Source: Chloroflexia bacterium (lineage in GTDB: Bacteria; Chloroflexota; Chloroflexia; Thermomicrobiales; JALYUS01). Taken from it: a stretch of 13,853 nucleotides of DNA. Below are positions 6,296-12,594 of this stretch, one piece after another. The notes below the pieces were generated by a model. It had not been told where the DNA came from. It worked only from the letters and a program-made list of their open reading frames with translations, and did no database searches. Each line of letters begins with the position of its first letter. Within the stretch, counting starts at the first letter, position 1. A program made the translations under genes and the position numbers. The stretch covers positions 1-13,853 of the forward strand of contig JAICJW010000070.1 in NCBI GenBank assembly GCA_025928215.1, read 5' to 3'.

Positions 6296-7471
6296 ATGAC
6301 CGATGTGCAAGGCTTCGCGACATATGTGAACGACCATCTGGATGAGACCGTTGCTGAACTCGAACGCTACGTGACGATGGAGAGCGGCTCGCGCGATAAG
6401 GCGGCGGTGGATCGCGTCGGTCACGCGGTGAGCGAGGCGTTCAGCGCGCTGGGATTCACCATCGAGCGGATCGCGGAGACGGAGTGTGGCGATCATCTGG
6501 TCGCGCGGCGGTCGGGCGGTGGGGCGGGGCGCGCGCTGGCGCTGATCCATCTGGACACGGTCTGGCCCCCGGGGTCGCTGGCCACGAACCCGTGCCGCGT
6601 TGAGAACGGGCGCGTCTATGGCCCCGGCACGCGGGACATGAAGGGCGGCTGGATTGTCTTGCTCGCCGCGCTCCGGGCGCTTCGTGCCGCAGGGTGGGAT
6701 GGGCTGGCTGAGACGACCGTCTTTATGACCGGAGATGAAGAACTGGGCAGCCCACATGGGCGACCGTGGATCGAGAAAGCGGCGCGCGAGGCCGATTGGG
6801 CACTCGTGATGGAACCGGCGCGGGAGAATGGCGGCCTCGTCACACGGCGCGGCATGGTGGGGGCCGTCTCGTTCGCAATTCGCGGGGCGGCGACGCACGC
6901 GACGAACCGGCATCTCGGCGCAAGCGCCATCGTCGAGGCCGCGCACAAGATTCTTGCCCTTGAAGCATTGACGGATGTGGAACGTGGGGTGCTCATCAAT
7001 GTTGGCATCGTCGAGGCGGGCAATGCGCGTCAGGTCGTCCCGGATCGTGCCGATCTCAGTATTGACCTGCGCGCGCCAAATGTCGCGGAGGCGGACGCCC
7101 TGATCGCGAATGTCACGAGGATTGCCAATCAGACGGTCGTGCCCGGCACCCGTACGGTCATGTCCGGTGGTATCACCCGGCCCGCCTTTGAAACATCGGC
7201 GGGAACCGAGCGTTTATTGTCTCTGGCCCAGGAGTGTGGCCGTCCATTGGGCCTGACATTGGACGGGATGTACACCCGCGCCGGATCGGACGGGAACTTC
7301 ACCGCGGCGCTCGGCGTGCCGACTCTCGATGGCCTCGGCCCGGAGGGCGGAGACGGCGCGAGCCGACGCGAAAATATCCTGCTGGAATCGGTGCCGCGCC
7401 GCGCCGCGCTGCTCGCGGGCATCATCGCCGGGCTACCCGGCCTGCTCGAGTCCAATTCGTCCGATGGATAA
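6296..7471 (+). CDS. M20 family metallopeptidase (glutamate carboxypeptidase/ArgE-like) lacking the C-terminal zinc-ligand His
   Basis: This 391-residue protein follows the M20 layout. The catalytic domain motifs are LIHLDTVWP (His85, Asp87), GPGTRDMKGG (Asp114, bridging ligand), TGDEELGS (catalytic Glu148 and ligand Glu149) and MEPARENGG (Glu173). The dimerisation insert follows from about residue 185, with GAATHATNRHLG (His201). The family returns with AGSDGNFTAALGVPTLDGLG at 329-348. After that, members normally have GGGAHS or similar, whose His binds the second zinc; here the sequence is GGDGAS with Ala355, and there is no histidine after residue 217. The frame is otherwise clean. The ATG at 6296 is preferred to an in-frame ATG at 6278 because GGGGAA lies just upstream. 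It is the second gene of the plus operon, 49 bases before the first deacetylase. It is expected to hydrolyse an amide or peptide bond of a small substrate, if still active. Confidence 0.9.
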   Translation: MTDVQGFATYVNDHLDETVAELERYVTMESGSRDKAAVDRVGHAVSEAFSALGFTIERIAETECGDHLVARRSGGGAGRALALIHLDTVWPPGSLATNPCRVENGRVYGPGTRDMKGGWIVLLAALRALRAAGWDGLAETTVFMTGDEELGSPHGRPWIEKAAREADWALVMEPARENGGLVTRRGMVGAVSFAIRGAATHATNRHLGASAIVEAAHKILALEALTDVERGVLINVGIVEAGNARQVVPDRADLSIDLRAPNVAEADALIANVTRIANQTVVPGTRTVMSGGITRPAFETSAGTERLLSLAQECGRPLGLTLDGMYTRAGSDGNFTAALGVPTLDGLGPEGGDGASRRENILLESVPRRAALLAGIIAGLPGLLESNSSDG

Positions 7472-7508
7472 CGACAAAAGCGAGATAGTTGGTTCCTGGC
7501 CGATGCGA

Positions 7509-7515
7509 GGGGAGG
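7509..7515 (+). promoter_or_regulatory. Shine-Dalgarno site (GGGGAGG) deciding the first deacetylase start
   Basis: GGGGAGG ends 5 bases before ATG 7521. Two other in-frame ATGs exist: 7464, overlapping the M20 stop as ATGGATAA, and 7503. Neither has a comparable site, and the start at 7521 aligns the N-terminus (WPGG before the first strand) with that of the sister gene (WPAG). Confidence 0.7.
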
Positions 7516-7520
7516 GCGGG

Positions 7521-8360
7521 ATGGAGAGGCAGTGGCCCGGCGGCGCGCGTTGCGTTGTCCTGATTACCGTGGATACGGATGCCACCGGCAACGAGGTCGG
7601 TAAGGGGCTGGACCCGGCGGGGGTCAATTCGCTCGGCGGTTACTCGCCCCGGCGGGGGATACCGCGCCTGCTGGAGATCTTCGCGCGGCACGGTATCCCC
7701 GCGACCTTTTTCTTCACCGGCTACGACGCCGAGCAAAACCCCGATGTCGTCCGGCGAGTGATCGCCGAGGGGCATGAAGTCGCGGCGCACGGCTATCTGC
7801 ATGAGAGTTGGGATCTCTCGCTGGACGAGGAAGAGCGGTTGCTGCGAAAGACCCACGCGATCCTGACCGAACTGGCAGGAGCACCGCCGCTCGGCTGGCG
7901 TAGCCCCGGCGGACAGAAGAGCGCCCGGACCCTCGCCGTCCTGCGCGCACTCGGCTATCGCTACGATTCGAGCGACAAAGACTATGATCGCCCCTACCCC
8001 GCCGTTGTCAGCGATCAGCCATCGCGCGAGATGGTCGAGATTCCCAACATCACATCAACGCTCGACGATGCCTACATGTATGGCATTGGCATGATGACGA
8101 CGGATGAGATCCTCGATCTCTGGAAAGATGAGTTCGATGCGCTCTACCACTCCGCGGGCTACTTCATCCTCACCTGTCATTCCCGCGCGGGTCGTGGCTC
8201 CGGGTTGCCTGCCCGCGCCCGTGTCCTCGACCGGCTGATCACGCACATCGCGGGCTATCCCGATGTCCATTTCAGCCGCATGGACGGCCTCGCGCGCTGG
8301 TGCCTCGACCCGGCGCATGGATTCATGGACAGCCTGGCCCCGATTGGCGGCCGCATATGA
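7521..8360 (+). CDS. Polysaccharide deacetylase family protein (NodB fold, PuuE/PgdA-like), first of a tandem pair, active-site residues intact
   Basis: The 279-residue product belongs to the NodB-homology (carbohydrate esterase 4) superfamily, in the group that contains Helicobacter PgdA-like proteins, PuuE allantoinase and cyclic imide hydrolases. The visible active-site motifs are ITVDTD (Asp18, Asp20), GHEVAAHGYLHE (metal-type His90 and His94), GWRSPGG (Arg127, Pro129) and TCHSRAGRGSG (His220). All expected elements are present, so a metal-dependent deacetylase or amidohydrolase is likely. No signal peptide is visible, which argues against a cell-wall substrate and for a soluble cytoplasmic one. 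It follows the M20 gene by 49 bases and overlaps the next gene by 4 bases (ATGA at 8357-8360). The two products are clear paralogues from WPxG to the GYRYDSS segment. The substrate is unknown. Confidence 0.88.
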   Translation: MERQWPGGARCVVLITVDTDATGNEVGKGLDPAGVNSLGGYSPRRGIPRLLEIFARHGIPATFFFTGYDAEQNPDVVRRVIAEGHEVAAHGYLHESWDLSLDEEERLLRKTHAILTELAGAPPLGWRSPGGQKSARTLAVLRALGYRYDSSDKDYDRPYPAVVSDQPSREMVEIPNITSTLDDAYMYGIGMMTTDEILDLWKDEFDALYHSAGYFILTCHSRAGRGSGLPARARVLDRLITHIAGYPDVHFSRMDGLARWCLDPAHGFMDSLAPIGGRI

Positions 8361-9172
8361 GCGCCCCATTCGTCTGGCCCGCCGGTATCCAGGCCGCCGC
8401 CGCAATCACCGTAGATTTCGACGGCGAAAGTGTCGAACATCGCGACATGGCCCTGCCGCTCTGGGGGCGCTATTCACATGGCCGGTATGGCGCGCAGGTG
8501 GGCGCGGAGAATCTGCTCGCGCTCTTCGCCCGCTATGGCCTCCGCGCGACCTTCTTTATTGGTGCGTGGGATGTGGAGCGCTACCCCCGGATCATGGCGG
8601 CAATCGCGGCGGCGGGGCATGAGATCGCGGGCTACGGCTACCTCCATGAGGATTTCAGCACCCTCGCCGCCGAGGAACAGCACGCGGTTCTCGCACGCGG
8701 TGAGGCGGTCTTCCGGTCGGTTTTCGGGCAGAAGCCGGTCGGATTCCGGGCGCCGGGGCGGCGGATGGTGACGGCGACACGGCAGATCCTCGCCGCACGC
8801 GGCTACCGCTACGACAGCAGTTATGCCGACGACGACCGGCCCTACGTCGTCGAGAACGGCGATGGCTCCCAGCTCGTGGAATTGCCTGTGCATGAGCCGT
8901 GGACCGATCAGCCCTACTACGAGAAGCACCGCGTTCCTCGCGTCGTCTCAAACTCGTTTGTGGATGAATTCGACGCGACTTATGGGATTGGCGGTCTCTT
9001 TACCCTCGCCCTGCGGCCACGGGGCGACTACGGTTCCGGTCGTGGCGCGCGTGTCCGCGCGATCGAACCGCTGCTGCGCGCGCTCCACGAGCACCCCGGC
9101 ACCTGGGTCGCGCCCTGCCGTGAAATCGCCGAATGGACCCTGACGGGGTCGCCGGGCGCACGACCATCCTGA
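8357..9172 (+). CDS. Polysaccharide deacetylase family protein, second of a tandem pair, two active-site histidines replaced (probable pseudoenzyme)
   Basis: This 271-residue paralogue of the preceding protein keeps the fold: WPAG, ITVDFDGESVEH (Asp20, Asp22), GYLHED (His97), FRAPGRR (Arg131, Pro133), GYRYDSS, and a C-terminal WVAPCREIAEWTL that is typical of the PuuE-like group. The first metal-type histidine is Tyr93 (GHEIAGYGYLHE versus GHEVAAHGYLHE in the sister), and the histidine of the last motif is Arg220 (LALRPRGDYGSG versus LTCHSRAGRGSG). The codons are TAC and CGG, and neighbouring bases give no sign of a frameshift. The ATG at 8357 overlaps the upstream TGA (ATGA) and has only a weak Shine-Dalgarno site, so translation is probably coupled to the sister gene. 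A non-catalytic partner or regulator of the first deacetylase is a reasonable idea; altered metal use or a different reaction are alternatives. Confidence 0.87.
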   Translation: MSAPFVWPAGIQAAAAITVDFDGESVEHRDMALPLWGRYSHGRYGAQVGAENLLALFARYGLRATFFIGAWDVERYPRIMAAIAAAGHEIAGYGYLHEDFSTLAAEEQHAVLARGEAVFRSVFGQKPVGFRAPGRRMVTATRQILAARGYRYDSSYADDDRPYVVENGDGSQLVELPVHEPWTDQPYYEKHRVPRVVSNSFVDEFDATYGIGGLFTLALRPRGDYGSGRGARVRAIEPLLRALHEHPGTWVAPCREIAEWTLTGSPGARPS

Positions 9173-9219
9173 GCGCCCCGGCCGCTCGTCGTCCGGCATT
9201 GGCATGGGAATAATGGGGA

Positions 9220-9238
9220 GGAAGCGGGCTTCCGGCCG
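9220..9238 (+). terminator. GC-rich dyads after the deacetylase operon, possible weak terminator
   Basis: GGAAGC (9220-9225) is complementary to GCTTCC (9228-9233), followed by the palindrome CCGGCCGG (9232-9239). They lie 47 to 66 bases after the operon stop codon. The loop of the first dyad is very short and no T-run follows, so termination here is only suggested by position. Confidence 0.25.
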
Positions 9239-9294
9239 GCCCACGTTGCGAGTTGGGAATCTGCGCCACGCCGAACCACCGCGAGCCACGCATG

Positions 9295-9324
9295 TTTTCC
9301 TTTCGCCTCACTTCAATCTATACT
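9295..9324 (+). promoter_or_regulatory. Candidate promoter of the sensor-kinase gene
   Basis: TATACT (9319-9324) matches five of six bases of the -10 consensus in a locally AT-rich island. The best -35 is poor (TTTTCC, 9295-9300, 18-base spacing), which would suit activator dependence or another sigma factor. The predicted start of transcription falls inside the adjacent palindrome. The position supports the kinase start at 9363 rather than upstream in-frame ATGs. Confidence 0.4.
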
Positions 9325-9340
9325 ATCCTCGTGAGGATAG
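9323..9340. promoter_or_regulatory. Perfect 8-bp inverted repeat (CTATCCTC-GT-GAGGATAG), operator candidate
   Basis: CTATCCTC (9323-9330) and GAGGATAG (9333-9340) are exact reverse complements with a 2-base centre. The palindrome overlaps the end of the TATACT box and ends 22 bases before the kinase ATG. A dimeric regulator binding here would block the promoter. The two-base centre makes an RNA hairpin less favourable than a DNA operator. Confidence 0.5.
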
Positions 9341-9362
9341 CTGTGATAAAAGAGAGAACGGT

Positions 9363-12098
9363 ATGGATCACGAAGCGCCTCTGCGGGGCGGCCATACAAA
9401 CGGCGCCCGGATTCTGATTGCCGATGCCGATGCCGCGGCGTGCAACTCCATGAAGCGCCTGCTCGGACAGCACTATGCCGTCGAAGCGGTGTCCGACGGC
9501 AACGCGGCGTTACTTGCGATCGAGGAGCATCAGCCCGATTTGGTGCTGACGGCCACCATAATGCCACAACTCGACGGGTTCGGGCTCCTGAGAGCGCTGC
9601 GCGCAAACCCTGCGACACAGACTATCCCGGTCGTGATGCTCTCGGCACGTGGGAGCGAAGAAGCGGACATCCAGGGCGGAGCGCGCAGCGCCGACGATTA
9701 TCTCGTCAAACCCTTCAGCGCCCATGAACTGCGGGCGCGCGTCGGTGCTCGCCTGGAGATCGCGCGCCTACGCCGCCAGGTCGCTATTCAGCAGCAACCT
9801 ACATATGACGCACTGTGGGACCGCGAAAAACACTATCGCACGTTGTTTCAGCTGATTCCCACGGCCATGTATGTCTGCGATGCCACCGGCGTGATTCAGG
9901 AGTTCAACCGGCGCGCCGTCGAGTTGTGGGGACGCGAACCGGAACGCGGGAATCCGCGTGAGCGGTTCTGTGGCGCGTTCAAGCTCTTTTATCCCGATGG
10001 TAGGCCGATGCCTCATGAAAAATGCCCGATGGCGAGGGCCTTGCAGGGTGAGGAGATTGGGGCAAACGACGCGGAAATGCTCGTCGAGCGCCCCGATGGT
10101 TTGCGCAGAAGTATCAAGGCTCTTCCTCAAGTAGTGAGGAACGAACGCGGCGAGATTATTGAGGCACTCAATTGTCTGTACGACGTCACCGAGCGCAAGC
10201 AGGCTGAGGAAGCCTTGCGCGAAGGCGAACAACGTTTCCGTGAGATGATTGATGCCCTCCCGGTGGCCATCTACACGACCGACGCTGAGGGGCGACTCAC
10301 GCATTTCAACCCCGCTGCCGTCGCGTTCTCCGGGCGCGTGCCGGGGCTGGGGACGGACCGGTGGTGCGTCACGTGGAAACTCTATTACCCAGACGGTACG
10401 CTGATGCCGCATAGCGAATGCCCGATGGCCATCGCGCTCAAGGAGGGGCGCGTCATCGAGGGAGTAGAGGCGGTCGCCGAGCGACCAGACGGCACGCGCG
10501 TCTGGTTCACACACTACCCGACTCCGCTGCGCAATAGCAAGGGGCGGATCGTCGGGGGCATCAACATGCTGTTCGACATCACGGAGCGCAAGCGCGCGGA
10601 GGAGACACGCGCCCGGCTCGCCGCGATCGTCGAATCCTCGGACGACGCGATCGTGAGCAAGGATCTCAATGGCATCATCATGACGTGGAATAAGGGCGCG
10701 GAACGCATCTTCGGATACACCGCGGAGGAGGCGGTCGGCAAGTCCGTCACGATCCTCATCCCCCCGGAACGGCACGATGAAGAGCCGGAAATCCTTCGCC
10801 GCATTCGCCGCGGTGAGTCCATCGAACACTACGAAACCGTTCGCCGCCACAAGGATGGGACGCTCTTGGACATCTCGCTCACCGTCTCCCCCATCGTGGA
10901 CGGTCGCGGGAAAATCGTCGGCGCATCGAAGATCGCCCGCGACGTCACTGAGCGCAAGCGAGTGGAAGAGAATATCCGCGACTCGGAAGAGAAGTTCCGC
11001 AACCTCGCCGACAACATGTCGCAGTTCGCCTGGATGACCGACGCGACGGGTTGGATTTTCTGGTACAACCAACGCTGGTACGACTACACTGGGACGACGC
11101 TTGAGGAGATGCAGGGTTGGGGATGGCAGAAGGCGCTTCGCCCCGATCATGTGGAGCGCGTGGTCGAAAAGATTCGCCGTTGTTTCGAGGCAGGCGAGAT
11201 ATGGGAAGACACCTTCCCGTTACGCGGCAAGGACGGCGAGTACCGCTGGTTCCTCTCCCGCGCCGTCCCGATTCACAACGAGGATGGCAGGATCATGCGC
11301 TGGTTCGGCACCAACACCGACATCACCGAGCAACGAGAACTGGAACGTCAGAAGGATGCGTTCATCGGCATCGCCTCCCACGAACTGAAGACCCCGATCA
11401 CCGGCATCAAGGGATATGCGCAACTGCTGGAGCGTCGCTTCCGTACTGCGGGGGATGTGCAAGCGGCCGAGATGCTCCGCAAGATGGACGGGCAGATCGA
11501 CCGGTTGACGGGCCTGGTCGAGGATCTGCTCGACGGCACGCGAGTCGAGAGCGGGAATCTGTCCATCCGGCCCACCTCGTTTGATCTCAACGGGCTGATT
11601 GACGAAATCATCGAAGAAATTCAGCGGACGCCGCAGCAGCACACCATCGTCCGCGACCTCGCTGCGTCTGTCACCCTCGTCGCGGATCGCGACCGGATCG
11701 GGCAGGTCCTGACGAACCTGCTCACCAACGCGATCAAATATTCCCCGCAGGCGGATCGCGTCATCGTGCGGACCGCGCGCGACGGGGAAAACATCGTCAT
11801 TTCCGTCCAGGATTTCGGCATCGGCATCCCTGCGGGGATGCAGCCGTATGTCTTCGAACGCTTCTTCCGTGTAGAAGGAGAGGACCGCGCCAGTTACTCA
11901 GGGTTGGGATTAGGGCTGTACATCGCGGCGGAGCTCGTCAAGCGGCACGGCGGTACCATCTGGGTGGAGAGCGAGGAAGGGAAGGGTGCGACCGTGTCCT
12001 TCTCCCTCCCGCTGGACCGGGCAGCGGACACGGCAGGCAGTCGGGGGAGCACACGGAGTGGCACGGCACAAGAAACGGATCCTCATCGCCGAGGATGA
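9363..12098 (+). CDS. Soluble hybrid sensor histidine kinase: degenerate receiver, four PAS domains, HisKA, HATPase
   Basis: The 911-residue product has no membrane segment, so it is a cytoplasmic sensor. Domains in order are a receiver (about 15-135), PAS1 (about 155-278), PAS2 (290-410), PAS3 (418-532), PAS4 (540-655), HisKA (about 663-730) with phospho-acceptor His673 in ASHELKTP, and HATPase (about 770-885). The HATPase has the N box around Asn789, the G1 box VQDFGIGIP (Asp817), the F box FERFFRV (831-837) and GLGLGLYIA (847-855). The kinase core is complete. The receiver keeps Asp21, Ser94 and Lys116 but has Ala64 (LTATIMP) where the phosphorylated Asp belongs, and Ala22 in the acidic pair. 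PAS1 and PAS2 are of one subtype, with a conserved C-H-C set. The ATG at 9363 is chosen because a promoter and palindrome lie upstream and the receiver starts soon after; its Shine-Dalgarno site (AGAGAG) is weak. The gene overlaps the following response regulator by 41 bases. The stimulus is unknown. Confidence 0.93.
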   Translation: MDHEAPLRGGHTNGARILIADADAAACNSMKRLLGQHYAVEAVSDGNAALLAIEEHQPDLVLTATIMPQLDGFGLLRALRANPATQTIPVVMLSARGSEEADIQGGARSADDYLVKPFSAHELRARVGARLEIARLRRQVAIQQQPTYDALWDREKHYRTLFQLIPTAMYVCDATGVIQEFNRRAVELWGREPERGNPRERFCGAFKLFYPDGRPMPHEKCPMARALQGEEIGANDAEMLVERPDGLRRSIKALPQVVRNERGEIIEALNCLYDVTERKQAEEALREGEQRFREMIDALPVAIYTTDAEGRLTHFNPAAVAFSGRVPGLGTDRWCVTWKLYYPDGTLMPHSECPMAIALKEGRVIEGVEAVAERPDGTRVWFTHYPTPLRNSKGRIVGGINMLFDITERKRAEETRARLAAIVESSDDAIVSKDLNGIIMTWNKGAERIFGYTAEEAVGKSVTILIPPERHDEEPEILRRIRRGESIEHYETVRRHKDGTLLDISLTVSPIVDGRGKIVGASKIARDVTERKRVEENIRDSEEKFRNLADNMSQFAWMTDATGWIFWYNQRWYDYTGTTLEEMQGWGWQKALRPDHVERVVEKIRRCFEAGEIWEDTFPLRGKDGEYRWFLSRAVPIHNEDGRIMRWFGTNTDITEQRELERQKDAFIGIASHELKTPITGIKGYAQLLERRFRTAGDVQAAEMLRKMDGQIDRLTGLVEDLLDGTRVESGNLSIRPTSFDLNGLIDEIIEEIQRTPQQHTIVRDLAASVTLVADRDRIGQVLTNLLTNAIKYSPQADRVIVRTARDGENIVISVQDFGIGIPAGMQPYVFERFFRVEGEDRASYSGLGLGLYIAAELVKRHGGTIWVESEEGKGATVSFSLPLDRAADTAGSRGSTRSGTAQETDPHRRG

Positions 12099-12420
12099 TC
12101 CAGCCATCCTCGATGTTCTCCAACTCATCCTGGAGGAGGGCGGCTACGCGGTGGAGTCCGTCGCGGACGAAGCGGCGCTGTCCGATTTCCCGAACGGTTA
12201 TCCCGATCTCCTCCTCCTTGATATCTGGATGTCCGGCTGGGATGGGCGGGAGATTTGCCGCTCTCTCAAGGGACGAGAGGAGACGAAACATCTCCCCATT
12301 CTGCTCTGCTCGGCCAATCGGGACGGAGAGCAGATCGCCCGCGAGGTCGGTGCGGATGGGTTCATCGCGAAGCCTTTCGACCTCGATGCACTCCTGGCGA
12401 CGATCGCGGATCACCTGTAG
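12058..12420 (+). CDS. Stand-alone response regulator receiver protein (single domain)
   Basis: The 120-residue product is a complete CheY-like receiver with nothing after it. The acidic pocket is Glu12/Asp13/Asp14 (RILIAEDDP), the phospho-acceptor is Asp55 (LLLLDIWMSG), the switch Ser is Ser85 (LLCSAN), and Lys105 (IAKPFD) is conserved. The usual MP after the aspartate is MS. The start is the GTG at 12058, with GGGGGAG (12043-12049) 8 bases upstream. An in-frame ATG at 11986 would add an unstructured tail lying wholly within the kinase gene. The 41-base overlap with the kinase, read in another frame, implies coupled translation and a cognate pair. With no DNA-binding or enzymatic domain, the output must go through another protein or a phosphorelay. 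Confidence 0.92.
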   Translation: MARHKKRILIAEDDPAILDVLQLILEEGGYAVESVADEAALSDFPNGYPDLLLLDIWMSGWDGREICRSLKGREETKHLPILLCSANRDGEQIAREVGADGFIAKPFDLDALLATIADHL

Positions 12421-12434
12421 GCGCGGTATCGCGC
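12421..12434 (+). terminator. Short GC hairpin right after the response regulator stop
   Basis: GCGCG (12421-12425) pairs with CGCGC (12430-12434) around a GTAT loop, starting at the base after the stop codon. There is no T-run. It could be a weak terminator or a 3'-end stabiliser; in GC-rich DNA such 5-bp stems also arise by chance. Confidence 0.25.
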
Positions 12435-12452
12435 GTATGAATGCTCCCCCTC

Positions 12453-12490
12453 CGTTCGTCGCCCATTGCTCACTCGTCAGTGGACGAACG
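12453..12490. repeat. Inverted repeat CGTTCGTC...GACGAACG with nested CACT/AGTG stem
   Basis: CGTTCGTC (12453-12460) is the exact reverse complement of GACGAACG (12483-12490). Inside, CACT (12471-12474) pairs with AGTG (12479-12482), directly adjoining the outer right arm, so the RNA could form a 12-bp stem with a 10-base bulge on one side. It lies 32 to 70 bases after the response regulator stop and about 105 bases before the next GTG start. It may be a terminator, a leader structure or an operator pair. The rest of the 174-base gap holds only a 7-bp tandem repeat (GGCACGC twice, 12534-12547) and no promoter that I can support. Confidence 0.45.
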
Positions 12491-12594
12491 TACGCAACAT
12501 CGGTACGATGCGCGGCACTGAGATTAGTTGCTCGGCACGCGGCACGCGGCCTGTGTGAGGGGCGACGCTCGACGGCATAGCAAGGATTCGGAGT

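Noticed and set aside
7464..7520. Start of the first deacetylase at ATG 7464, overlapping the M20 stop
   Set aside because: The ATGGATAA overlap is attractive, but the strong GGGGAGG site and alignment with the sister protein favour 7521. It cannot be fully excluded.
5021..9172. Interpretation of the M20, dehydrogenase-fold and second deacetylase genes as decaying pseudogenes
   Set aside because: All frames are full-length, with good starts and otherwise conserved motifs. Changes confined to key residues suggest changed function rather than decay.
9204..9362. Alternative upstream start for the sensor kinase at 9204
   Set aside because: The added 53 residues have no receiver-like structure, and the interval holds a -10 box and palindrome, which fits a promoter region.
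9768..11150. A 460-codon open frame on the minus strand inside the kinase gene
   Set aside because: The kinase is certain from PAS and kinase motifs. The antisense frame has no recognisable domain and exists because of codon bias.
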